64,000 nucleotides of DNA from Cryobacterium soli (lineage in GTDB: Bacteria; Actinomycetota; Actinomycetes; Actinomycetales; Microbacteriaceae): the NCBI RefSeq assembly GCF_003611035.1, contig NZ_CP030033.1, forward strand, positions 868,001 through 932,000. Direction: 5' to 3'. The translations under genes were made by a program, and so were the position numbers. Below, one piece after another: positions 34,648-42,261 of the stretch; the first letter of the stretch is position 1; every line of letters begins with the position of its first letter. The notes beneath the pieces were generated by a model, which saw nothing but the letters and a program-made list of their open reading frames with translations, ran no database searches and was not told where the DNA came from.

Positions 34648-35940
34648 TCATACGGTGGCGTTCCTTCCGGCGACGCGTCGCCAATCCGCATCCAGCTGGC
34701 GCAGCATCCCGTCGAAATTGCCGCTCCTCGTCGCAGACTGCAGGTAGTTGCCCAGCGGGATGGATGTGGGGACGAACGTTCCCGCCCCCTGATAGAACGC
34801 AGCATCGTCGATGTACGGCTGGAGTCCGGCCAGGCGCTCGTCGCTCTGCGGCGGAGCGTCCTTCGTGGTGGAGTACGCCAGATTGTCGGCGTTGTAGGCG
34901 TCGATGTTCTCGGGCCTCATGAGGAACTCCACGAGTTCTCGGGCCTCGTCCGGATGTCGACTCGATTCGGGGATGTACAGACCGAGGTCGACGTTGACCC
35001 TGGCCTGCCGCTCGTCTGGATTCTCCGACACCGGGAGCGCGAAGGTTCCGATCCGGAGGTTCTCGTCGATCAGCGCGATCTGGCTGAGCGCCCACGGGCC
35101 CTGCAGGTACATGGCCGCCTGGCCGCGGCCGAAGGCGAGGTTGCCGTCAGCATAGGAGCGCACGGCATGGTCAGGGTTGAAGAACGACGAGATCGTCTTG
35201 GCCCGTTCCATGGGAACGGCGAAGGTCTTCTCGAAGGAGACATCCGAATCCGGCCCGACGTCGCTGCCGAGTTCGGTCATGCGGGCGAAGAACGATCCGG
35301 TGTCGACCAGGCTACCCACCGAGTAGTCGAAGAGGCCCTGCCACAGCGTCCAGGTGTCCCGATCTGTCGCGTAGATGGGAGTGATGCCGGCCGCGTCGAG
35401 CGCTGTGCAGACATCGACGAACTGCGACCACGTTTCAGGCACGGGTAGTCCCTGATCCTCGAAGATCTGGACGTTGTAGATCACGCCGGCGGCCGCCAGG
35501 GAGTAGGGAAGCACGCTCGTGCGTCCTGGGTAGACCGCGTACTGCTCGGAGAGACTGCCAATGTCTGGCCGGATGCGACCGGCTGACGGCAGGTCCGAGA
35601 GATCGCTCAGCACGCCACGCTTGATGTACCGGGCGAGCTCGAGGTTCGTGTTGAAGCATCCGACGTCGGCCGGGTTGCCCCGCACGAACTGCGGCGCGAT
35701 GGCGACGGTGGAATCGTGCACGACCGAGACTCCGGGACGACCCTGTTCGAAGCTCCGCAGCAGGTTGTCGAAGTACGCGATCACTTCCTGCTTCTGCTCG
35801 TAGAAGCGAAGGCTCGTGGTCGCTCCGGTCGACCCCTGGCCGGTTGCGCACGCGGCGAGTCCGAGCACTGCGAGCGCGCCGGATCCCACGAGGAACGAAC
35901 GGCGATTGATGAATCCGAGACCTGTGGAACCTTGGCTCAT
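34648..35940 (-). CDS. Sugar ABC transporter substrate-binding protein, Tat-type lipoprotein (second importer)
   Basis: 430 residues. The signal INRRSFLVGSGALAVLGLAAC contains a twin-arginine motif (RRSFL) and a lipobox Cys at 31, so export by the Tat route as a lipoprotein is predicted. This differs from the Sec lipoprotein at 18491. The mature domain has the cluster D pattern (TSLRFYEQKQEVIAYFDNLL, then FVDVCTALDAAGITPIYA). It is the first gene of the operon. The near-perfect operator at 35975-35990 lies 34 bp upstream, as expected for LacI control. Confidence 0.93.
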   Translation of the reverse strand: MSQGSTGLGFINRRSFLVGSGALAVLGLAACATGQGSTGATTSLRFYEQKQEVIAYFDNLLRSFEQGRPGVSVVHDSTVAIAPQFVRGNPADVGCFNTNLELARYIKRGVLSDLSDLPSAGRIRPDIGSLSEQYAVYPGRTSVLPYSLAAAGVIYNVQIFEDQGLPVPETWSQFVDVCTALDAAGITPIYATDRDTWTLWQGLFDYSVGSLVDTGSFFARMTELGSDVGPDSDVSFEKTFAVPMERAKTISSFFNPDHAVRSYADGNLAFGRGQAAMYLQGPWALSQIALIDENLRIGTFALPVSENPDERQARVNVDLGLYIPESSRHPDEARELVEFLMRPENIDAYNADNLAYSTTKDAPPQSDERLAGLQPYIDDAAFYQGAGTFVPTSIPLGNYLQSATRSGNFDGMLRQLDADWRRVAGRNATV

Positions 35941-35974
35941 GCGGCATCTCCCTTGATTGCAGCGGCTACGCCAA

Positions 35975-35990
35975 TTTATAGCGCTACAAA
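35975..35990. promoter_or_regulatory. LacI operator copy, TTTATAGCGCTACAAA
   Basis: 15 of 16 bases match the perfect palindrome at 29189-29204 (TAC in place of TAT in the right arm). It is upstream of the binding-protein gene on the minus strand. This second copy over 6 kb away, in the same cluster, is strong evidence for one shared repressor. Confidence 0.83.
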
Positions 35991-36174
35991 TTGGGAGTCA
36001 AATTAACCATGAGAAGACCAACGTGGGTCGCACCGTGCCGATTGCACATTGACCGTGGCCGGTGCCGGCCGGGCCGTTCCCTCGAACGCCCCCGGCTCGC
36101 CAGCGCCGGAGAGGGCGCCGAGGTCGGTCACCTCGCCATCTAAGCTTGACCGTCTGCCCACGGAAGGAACCTCA

Positions 36175-38076
36175 ATGAGCATGGAAGGCGCGGCCTGGAG
36201 CTCGCTGTACAAGATCTCGAGCGCCAGGGACGGCAAGCACGGCTTCTCCCGTGAGTCCGTGCGGCGGATCCTGACGTTCGCGGTGCCGTACCGGTCCCAG
36301 TTGCTGATCTTCATCACCCTCTCCACCGTGGGGGCTTTTCTCGCGGTCGCGACGCCGGTACTCGCCGGCCAGGTGGTCGACGTGATCGTCGCGCAGGGGG
36401 CGGTCAGCACCATCGTGTGGCTCGCCGTCGTCATCGCCCTCGTGGCCGTGGCCGACGCCGGCGTGTCACTCGTGACGCGCTGGTACTCGGCGCGGATCGG
36501 CGAAGGCGTTATTCTGGACCTCCGCACCGCCGTCTTCAACCACGTGCAGAAGATGCCGATCGCGTTCTTCACCCGCACGCGCACAGGCGCCCTCGTGAGC
36601 CGCCTCAACAACGATGTGATCGGCGCTCAGCAGGCCTTCAGCGGCACGCTCTCCGGCGTGGTCACGAACCTCGTCGCGCTGATCCTCACCCTCATCGTCA
36701 TGCTCAGCACGTCCTGGCTCGTGACGGTTCTCGCCGTGATCATGCTCCCCATCTTCCTGGTCCCCGCGCGCCGCATGGGCAGCCGCCTCGCCGCGCTGCG
36801 CCGCGAGGCCGCCGATCACAATTCCGCCATGAGCACGCAGATGACCGAGCGCTTCTCGGCGCCCGGCGCCACCCTCGTCAAGCTGTTCGGCCGGCCCGAC
36901 GAGGAGGCCGAGGAGTTCCGCGTCCGCGCCGCCCGTGTGCGCGACATCGGGGTGCGGACCGCAATGCTGCAGTTCGTCTTCTTCACCGCACTGATGCTCG
37001 TCTCCGCTCTCGCCCTGGCACTCGTGTACGGGCTCGGCGGCTCCCTCGCCCTCGCCGGCCAGCTGAATACCGGTGATGTGGTGACCCTGGCGCTCCTCCT
37101 CACCCGCCTCTACGCGCCGCTGACCAGCCTCGCCAACGCACGAGTGGAGATCATGAGCGCGGTGGTCAGCTTCGAGCGCGTCTTCGAGGTACTCGACCTC
37201 GACCCGCTCATCAAGGAGAAGCCCGACGCCGTCGCCGTCCCCGAGGGCCAGGTGTCCGTCGAGTTCGACAATGTCCGCTTCGCCTACCCGTCCGCGGACA
37301 AAGTCTCCCTTGCCTCTCTCGAGGAGGTGGCCACGCTGGACACCCGCGGCGGCGAGGAGGTGCTGCACGGCGTGTCCTTCCGGATCGAGCCGGGGCAGAC
37401 CGTTGCCCTCGTTGGATCGTCCGGTGCGGGCAAGTCCACCATTGCGCAGCTGCTCTCGCGCCTGTACGACGTCGACAGCGGCGCCGTGCGCCTAGCGGGC
37501 ACGGATGTCCGCGACGTCACGTTCGCCTCCATGCGGCACACCCTGGGCATGGTGACGCAAGACGGCCACCTGTTCCACGAGACCATCCTCTCCAATCTGC
37601 GCCTCGCGCGGCCGGAGGCAACCGACGACGAGGTGTGGGACGCCGTGCGCCGTGCGCGGCTCGAGCCGCTCATCCGCTCCCTGCCCGATCAGCTGGACAC
37701 CATGGTCGGCGAGCGTGGCTACCGGCTCTCCGGCGGTGAGCGCCAGCGGATGACCATCGCGAGGCTCCTGCTCGCCCAGCCGCGCGTCGTCATCCTCGAC
37801 GAGGCGACGGCGGCCCTGGACTCGACGTCTGAGGCCGCCGTGCAGGCGGCGCTCAGCGAGGCGCTCGAGGGACGCACGGCAATGGTGATCGCCCACCGCC
37901 TCTCCACCATCCGCAGCGCGGACCTGATCCTCGTGGTCGAGGACGGCTCGATCGTCGAGCGCGGCACGCACGAGGAACTGCTGGCTGTGGGCGGGCGGTA
38001 CGAGGAACTGCACCGGACCCAGTTCGCCGTGCAGAAGAATGCTGCGGCCGATAACGAAGCGCTGAGCCGGACCTAG
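36175..38076 (+). CDS. ABC exporter, fused permease-ATPase (MsbA/MDR type)
   Basis: About 633 residues from the ATG at 36175 (GGAAGGA upstream). The six-helix exporter domain starts SVRRILTFAVPYRSQLLIF. The ATPase domain has Walker A GSSGAGKST, the signature LSGGERQRM, Walker B VVILDEATAALDS and the H loop VIAHRLS. The length and layout fit a homo- or heterodimeric drug/lipid exporter. It is transcribed away from the sugar operon, and there is no partner half-transporter beside it. Its 3' end forms one copy of a direct repeat that reappears at 39212-39246. Confidence 0.95.
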   Translation: MSMEGAAWSSLYKISSARDGKHGFSRESVRRILTFAVPYRSQLLIFITLSTVGAFLAVATPVLAGQVVDVIVAQGAVSTIVWLAVVIALVAVADAGVSLVTRWYSARIGEGVILDLRTAVFNHVQKMPIAFFTRTRTGALVSRLNNDVIGAQQAFSGTLSGVVTNLVALILTLIVMLSTSWLVTVLAVIMLPIFLVPARRMGSRLAALRREAADHNSAMSTQMTERFSAPGATLVKLFGRPDEEAEEFRVRAARVRDIGVRTAMLQFVFFTALMLVSALALALVYGLGGSLALAGQLNTGDVVTLALLLTRLYAPLTSLANARVEIMSAVVSFERVFEVLDLDPLIKEKPDAVAVPEGQVSVEFDNVRFAYPSADKVSLASLEEVATLDTRGGEEVLHGVSFRIEPGQTVALVGSSGAGKSTIAQLLSRLYDVDSGAVRLAGTDVRDVTFASMRHTLGMVTQDGHLFHETILSNLRLARPEATDDEVWDAVRRARLEPLIRSLPDQLDTMVGERGYRLSGGERQRMTIARLLLAQPRVVILDEATAALDSTSEAAVQAALSEALEGRTAMVIAHRLSTIRSADLILVVEDGSIVERGTHEELLAVGGRYEELHRTQFAVQKNAAADNEALSRT

Positions 38077-38093
38077 TCGCTGAGCTCGCTGCC
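38059..38093. repeat. 35-bp direct repeat, left copy
   Basis: 34 of 35 bases match 39212-39246. This copy contains the 3' end of the ABC exporter (..LSRT stop), and on the other strand the tail SELSD stop, as in the GntR gene at the far copy. The similarity extends weakly about 20 bases further upstream. Confidence 0.85.
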
Positions 38094-38201
38094 TCGCCGG
38101 AGATGGAACCCCGAGCGAGACGAGCAACCTGCTGCCGGCGAACGGTGAGCGATGTGGACCGGCTTCCGGGCACGTGGGAGCGGTATCGCTAGCATCGGCC
38201 G

Positions 38202-38370
38202 ATGATCGTATGGCTGAATGGCACGCATGGCGTCGGGAATTCGTTTCAGCCACCTCTCCCCCCACGCCGAGGCCTTCCAGTCCTGGTTGAGCAAAGAAGC
38301 GCACGTCATCGACACCGCGGAGCTCACACCCGCTCACGCCGCCTCGGAAGACGCCGATACGGTCAACATC
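38202..38370 (+). pseudogene. Internally deleted P-loop kinase, TmrB/tunicamycin-resistance type
   Basis: The start MIVWLNGTHGVG (ATG at 38202) is the N-terminus of the TmrB-like AAA family up to its P-loop, which ends GVGNS instead of GVGKT. Within about 35 bases the similarity moves to another frame, which reads like the family C-terminus (HLSPHAEAFQSWLSKEAHVIDTAELTP). Roughly 120 central residues are missing. It looks like a deletion remnant, now just upstream of the XRE regulator. The match is by eye. Confidence 0.6.
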
Positions 38371-38413
38371 TCGTCGCTGAGAAGTGCGCGGCGCGTCATG
38401 CACCTCCGTGATG

Positions 38414-38431
38414 TGACAAGCCTGCTTGACA
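38414..38431. promoter_or_regulatory. Palindrome upstream of the XRE gene, site 1
   Basis: TGACAAGC-CT-GCTTGACA, 8-bp arms with one mismatch. It includes a TTGACA -35-like hexamer at 38426-38431. It shares the core GACAAGC/GCTTG with site 2. Confidence 0.65.
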
Positions 38432-38442
38432 CAACCGAAATA

Positions 38443-38458
38443 GACAAGCATGCTTGTC
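38443..38458. promoter_or_regulatory. Palindrome upstream of the XRE gene, site 2
   Basis: GACAAGCA-TGCTTGTC, a perfect 16-bp palindrome ending 2 bp before the ATG of the XRE gene. Same core as site 1, with 28 bp between centres (nearly three helical turns). Likely an autorepressor site. Confidence 0.72.
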
Positions 38459-38460
38459 AT

Positions 38461-38658
38461 ATGGAGTCTGAGGTAAGAGTGAGGCGTCAAGCCGCCGGCC
38501 TCTCCCAGGCCGCACTTGGTGAGGCCTTAGGCGTTTCTCGCCAGACCATCAACGCCATCGAGACCGGACGCTACGATCCGTCGCTAATTCTCGCCGTTCG
38601 TCTAGCTCGATTCTTCGAGTCCACCGTTGAGGAAGTGTTCTATTTTGAAGACAACTAA
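38461..38658 (+). CDS. Small XRE-family transcriptional regulator
   Basis: 65 residues, MESEVRVRRQAAGLSQAALGEALGVSRQTINAIETGRYDPS: a lone HTH_3 domain. The start ATG at 38461 follows the palindrome directly. The TTG start of the next membrane-protein gene lies 14 bp inside its end. Small XRE plus membrane protein pairs are common in actinobacteria and firmicutes. It is probably a repressor of its own operon through the two palindromes. The open frame upstream is the pseudogene and is not part of it. Confidence 0.9.
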   Translation: MESEVRVRRQAAGLSQAALGEALGVSRQTINAIETGRYDPSLILAVRLARFFESTVEEVFYFEDN

Positions 38659-39043
38659 GCGCTTGCCCGTCTCGATCGTCAATATCGTCTTGGTCGGCAC
38701 GCTCCTCGCCGGAGCGATCGCGACCGCTCTCATGCATAACTGGTTCAGCGCGTTTATCCTCGTCGCCGCCGGCGCTGCGGGGCTCGGTGCTGCGCTCTAC
38801 GCGCGCCGCCCGGACTCTCGCGACATCACCCGCCTCAACGCCATCGAGTACCGAGACGAACGAGACCGCGTCCTGGCCACGGAAGGCTTCGCAGCTGTCG
38901 GCGCCGCTGCTTTGATCCTCTCGATCATCGAGGTTGTGCTGGCCACAGTCTTCGATCAGCTGGTCCTACTGGCCTGCGCACAAGTGGTCGTGCTGTGCAT
39001 CGTGTGGGGCATCGCGAACTCGATTGCCGCGCGCCGGGGTTAG
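38645..39043 (+). CDS. Small integral membrane protein, XRE partner
   Basis: 132 residues from a TTG start at 38645, eight bases after GAGGAAG; it overlaps the XRE stop by 14 bp. There are four hydrophobic segments (about 8-25, 29-48, 79-100, 105-125). A charged loop (RRPDSRDITRLNAIEYRDERDR) lies between the second and third. No catalytic motif is visible. Partner proteins of this kind sometimes inhibit or sense membrane stress, but nothing here shows the role. It sits inside a 1.15-kb segment framed by direct repeats. Confidence 0.75.
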   Translation: MKTTKRLPVSIVNIVLVGTLLAGAIATALMHNWFSAFILVAAGAAGLGAALYARRPDSRDITRLNAIEYRDERDRVLATEGFAAVGAAALILSIIEVVLATVFDQLVLLACAQVVVLCIVWGIANSIAARRG

Positions 39044-39211
39044 CCCACGCGCGCTGGTCCCGTCGGCACGCAGTGGGTCCTTGGGCCCTCTCACCACGGC
39101 GAATTCTCGTGAGAAAGTGCAGTTGCAGCTCTTCACCGTCTGACACGCGCATCTGCGAGAGAAAATCCGTGGCCGTCCCTACCCCCAAGGCATGCTGCTG
39201 CCGATGATGAC

Positions 39212-39246
39212 GCGCTGAGCCGGACCTAGTCGCTAAGCTCGCTGCC
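39212..39246. repeat. 35-bp direct repeat, right copy
   Basis: Matches 38059-38093 in 34 of 35 bases. Read forward just upstream it encodes ..HAAADDDALSRT stop, a diverged version of the exporter's ..NAAADNEALSRT end. On the minus strand it contains the real GntR stop (..SELSD). The copies therefore look like duplicated convergent gene ends. Confidence 0.85.
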
Positions 39247-39948
39247 CTCCGGCGTTTCCCCAAAGAGCTGCGGACTTTCCGCTCTGATAGTTGCGATGTC
39301 GTCGTAGATTTTGCGCAAATGCGTGCGTAACGCAGTTTCCGCCGCTTCGCTCTCGCCTTGAGCCAACGAGTCCACGATTTGTTGGTGCTGACTGATGAGA
39401 AGACTGACGCTGTGATTGAACGACAGGGATAGCTGTCGCGCGCGGTCAAGGTGCGCCTTGGCCTGCGACACAGATCGCCAGGCCGACCCATGTCCGCTGA
39501 TTCCCATCAATGCGGAGTGGAATTCTTCGTCGAGCGCGAAGAAATTCGGCAAGGAACCGCGGCTCTCAGCGATACGTTGCGCGTCAATTATTGTGTTCAA
39601 TTCCGCAATGTCTTTAGGCGTCACGCGGGTGAAGGACTCCTTGAGGGCGGCGAGTTCCAAGGCTTCTCGAACGAACTGGGCTGTCTCCACCTCGGACAAC
39701 AGGATTGGAGCAACAACAGTTCCAACTTGGGGAACGACAAAAACGAGTCGCTCTTCGGCCAGAAGAATGAGGCTTTCCCGGATAGGCGTACGCGACAGTC
39801 CAAGTTGCCCCGCGAGCACATTCTCCGACAGCTGCGCCCCGGGAGCGAGTTCCAAGGTGATTATCTTCTGCCGAATCGTGTCCAACGCAAGAGATCGCGC
39901 GTTGCGTCGTGTCGGCACAGGGAAGGATCCGTATATCGCTGTGCTCAT
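39226..39948 (-). CDS. GntR-family regulator (FadR subfamily), uronate locus
   Basis: 240 residues from the ATG at 39948. The winged helix is DTIRQKIITLELAPGAQLSENVLAGQLGLSRTPIRESLILLAEERLV. The all-helical FCD effector domain follows, with the metal-site-like pattern FHSALMGISGHGSAW. The FadR subfamily often controls hexuronate and amino sugar catabolism. It is divergent from the GPH symporter. The gap has a GTATGGTAGT motif also found upstream of uxuB. It is likely a repressor released by a uronate or its phosphorylated product. Confidence 0.9.
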   Translation of the reverse strand: MSTAIYGSFPVPTRRNARSLALDTIRQKIITLELAPGAQLSENVLAGQLGLSRTPIRESLILLAEERLVFVVPQVGTVVAPILLSEVETAQFVREALELAALKESFTRVTPKDIAELNTIIDAQRIAESRGSLPNFFALDEEFHSALMGISGHGSAWRSVSQAKAHLDRARQLSLSFNHSVSLLISQHQQIVDSLAQGESEAAETALRTHLRKIYDDIATIRAESPQLFGETPEGSELSD

Positions 39949-39975
39949 GATTCGATTATAAGCACTTGTGTAGTT

Positions 39976-39985
39976 GTATGGTAGT
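39976..39985 (+). promoter_or_regulatory. GTATGGTAGT motif, candidate GntR site (symporter side)
   Basis: The ten bases GTATGGTAGT in the gntR-symporter gap recur exactly, on the minus strand, at 45003-45012 upstream of the uxuBA genes. A shared motif beside both transcripts of one pathway may mark the regulator's binding site. Confidence 0.45.
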
Positions 39986-40038
39986 GTGCAGACGTCTCGG
40001 GAACGGACCTGGGACCCTGACACAGAAGGCACAACGAC

Positions 40039-41637
40039 GTGAGTCCCTCAACTGATAAATCCACCCGGCGCGTGTATACGGCCCGACCCATCACGCTCGC
40101 CCGGAGCGTGGGCTTCGGTGTCCTGGACCTCATGGGCGGTGGCTGGAACACCATCATCAGCGGCCTGATGCTGTACTTCTTCACGACCTACGGGGACGTC
40201 AGCGCCGTCCAAGCCGGCATGATCCTCTTCATCGCCCGCATCGTCGACGCGGTTGCCAGCCTCATCATCGGCCCGCTGACCGACAACTTCTATCGGACCC
40301 GCCTAGGCAAAAAGTTCGGCCGCCGCCACTTCTTCCTGCTCATCGGCGCACCCCTGCTCCTCGTGATCTTCCCCCTGCTGTGGATCTCGCACCAGGGCTT
40401 CTGGTACTACCTGCTCGTCTACCTGGCCGTCGAGATGATCATGGCGATGATTCTCATCCCGTGGGAGACCCTGCCCACTGAGATGACGGACGACTACACG
40501 CTGCGGACCAAGCTCAGCTCGACCCGTATGTTCCTGTCGGCCACGGGCACCTTCCTCGTCTTCTTCATCCCGGCCCAGATCAAGGAGACGAACAACCCGC
40601 ACGCCTACCTCATCACCGGTCTCATCTTCTCCGTGCTGTTCGCCGGCGCCGTCATCACGACGTACTTCACCACCTGGGAGCGCAAGCTCACCCCGGAGTT
40701 CCTCGCGGAGCTCGACGCCCAGCCCAAGGTGCCCGTCGGCAAGCTTGTTACCGACAACCTCAAGGACTTCGGCTCGACGTTCAAGAACTCGAGCTTCCGC
40801 AAGCACCTGGCGATCTATCTCTTCTCCTTTACGGGCAAGGACATCTTCGCCACCGCGCTGACGTTCTTCGTCGTGTACGCCGTGAACGGCAGCGAGTCTT
40901 TCGGCCTCACCCTCCAGGCGCTGTCCATCATCGGGCTGCCGACCACGGTGCTCGCCGCATTCCTCATGATCCGGAAGGGCCCGCGCTACTTGTTTGCCAT
41001 GTCCTACTCCGTGATCATCGCCTGCCTGCTCGCCCTCGGCGCGATCTACCTCATCCAGCCGTCCTCGACGATGGTGCTCCTCGTCATCGTCGGCCTCGCG
41101 TATCAGGCCGGACGATCCATCCTCGAGTTCACGCCGTGGAACGTCTTCCCGTTCATCCCCGACGTCGACCGGATTATGACCCGCCAGGACCGCGCCGGAA
41201 TCTACGCCGCGGTGATGACCTTCGGCCGCAAGTCGACAGGCGCGGTCGCGACCCTCATCGTGTCGTGGTTCCTGGACCTGGGTGGCTTCCTCAAGCCCGG
41301 CAGCGAGGGCGGCGTGCAGCTTGACACCTCGTGCATCGACTCCTGCCCCCTCGTGCAGAGCGCCGGCACCCAGGACACCATCGCACTTGTCGTCATCGTC
41401 GGGCCGCTCCTCCTCATCGCTATCGCGTTCGCCATCTCACGGTTCATGTACCTCGACCCGCAGAGCCACGCAGTCCTGCGCGCCGAGATCGACCGCCTCG
41501 AGGCCGGCGGCTCAAAGGACGACGTCACCTCCGAGACCCGTGCGGTCGTCGAGAAGCTGACCGGCCACCCGTACGAGTCGGCCTGGCCCGGAGACGCGAT
41601 CTCCCCCACCGCCGCGCCCGTCTCCACCGGGGGCTGA
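40039..41637 (+). CDS. GPH-family sugar/uronide:cation symporter (UidB-like)
   Basis: 532 residues, GTG start at 40039 with AGAAGG upstream. About twelve membrane segments; the conserved start ARSVGFGVLDLMGGGWNTI, then DAVASLIIGPLTDN (the GPH D..xxD.xxG.xxD loop), and FGRRHFFLLIGAPLLL, are the family landmarks. GPH proteins import glycosides, pentosides or hexuronides with H+ or Na+. The neighbours (GntR, uxuA, uxuB, uxaC remnant) point to hexuronates or glucuronides. Codon use is strongly biased to C/G-ending codons, unlike the lower-GC uxuAB genes, which suggests a mosaic locus. Confidence 0.92.
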   Translation: MSPSTDKSTRRVYTARPITLARSVGFGVLDLMGGGWNTIISGLMLYFFTTYGDVSAVQAGMILFIARIVDAVASLIIGPLTDNFYRTRLGKKFGRRHFFLLIGAPLLLVIFPLLWISHQGFWYYLLVYLAVEMIMAMILIPWETLPTEMTDDYTLRTKLSSTRMFLSATGTFLVFFIPAQIKETNNPHAYLITGLIFSVLFAGAVITTYFTTWERKLTPEFLAELDAQPKVPVGKLVTDNLKDFGSTFKNSSFRKHLAIYLFSFTGKDIFATALTFFVVYAVNGSESFGLTLQALSIIGLPTTVLAAFLMIRKGPRYLFAMSYSVIIACLLALGAIYLIQPSSTMVLLVIVGLAYQAGRSILEFTPWNVFPFIPDVDRIMTRQDRAGIYAAVMTFGRKSTGAVATLIVSWFLDLGGFLKPGSEGGVQLDTSCIDSCPLVQSAGTQDTIALVVIVGPLLLIAIAFAISRFMYLDPQSHAVLRAEIDRLEAGGSKDDVTSETRAVVEKLTGHPYESAWPGDAISPTAAPVSTGG

Positions 41638-41763
41638 CCGGCACACGGGCTCGATGCCCCACACCCGTCGAACACCGCACGCACCAGTAGCGCTGAACCG
41701 TGACCAACACGGCGAGCACCACTGGTGCGTGCGTGCGTGTGAGCGCCTAGGAACCTGCCGTTT

Positions 41764-41806
41764 CAGCACCGGTCCGTATCGCCCCTGGCGACTCGGACCG
41801 GTGCTG
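41764..41806. terminator. Hairpin terminator after the symporter
   Basis: CAGCACCGGTCCG (41764-41776) pairs perfectly with CGGACCGGTGCTG (41794-41806), with a 17-base loop followed by GTTGTGTG. It sits 127 bp after the symporter stop. Intrinsic strength is uncertain because of the large loop and weak T content. Confidence 0.65.
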
Positions 41807-41840
41807 GTTGTGTGCACCTGCCGCACCCGTTGATTCAGCG

Positions 41841-42187
41841 CGAGAGCGCCCGATCGACCGGAAGATCTACGAGTCTGTCGCGCACCTGCCGATCGTCTGC
41901 ATGCACCGGCACGTCCCCGTCGAATGGTTCGAGACGACGCGCCGTTCGTCGAGCCGGCCCAGCTCCTCGTCGTCCCCGACCACTACCTCCCGCGCAAGCT
42001 GGTCTCCCCGGGTGAGACCCTCCCGCGCCGGATCGACGCCGGATGCCGCACGCGACTCGTGGTCGAGCACCGGCTCGACTTAGACGAGGCCGTCGACACC
42101 GCGGCCGACCTCGCCAACCGCGGTGGCGGTGGTCCGGCGAGTTACACACCGCCGGCCTGGACTGGCGCCACCATCAAGCGCTACTAG
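41841..42187 (+). pseudogene. Remnant of uronate isomerase (uxaC), N-terminal part, frameshifted
   Basis: Frame one reads IDRKIYESVAHLPIVCMHRH and VPVEWF, the start of UxaC (usually IYESVxxLPIxSPHGHxxxxWF). The next frame continues DDAPFVEPAQLLVVPDHYL and PRKLVSPGE, the following UxaC strand. A one-base loss at about 41937 separates them. The catalytic HGH motif is degraded to HRH, and the remaining ~400 residues are absent. The last part (EHRLDLDEAVDTAADLANR) does not fit UxaC and may be the end of another lost gene. It sits between the symporter and uxuA, exactly where uxaC is expected. Confidence 0.78.
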
Positions 42188-42201
42188 CCCAAGAGCACGA
42201 G

Positions 42202-42258
42202 TTGCAAAAGCGAGGCGGCCACCGGTGTTTCCACTGGTGGCCGCCTCGCGCTTTGCAA
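42202..42258. terminator. Large convergent hairpin terminator
   Basis: Left arm TTGCAAAAGCGAGGCGGCCA continuing to 42225; right arm ends CGCTTTGCAA at 42258. About 22 of 24 positions pair, with a loop near TGTTTCCA. It lies between the uxaC remnant (plus) and uxuA (minus, stop 42262), so it can end both transcripts. Confidence 0.85.
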
Positions 42259-42261
42259 TTG

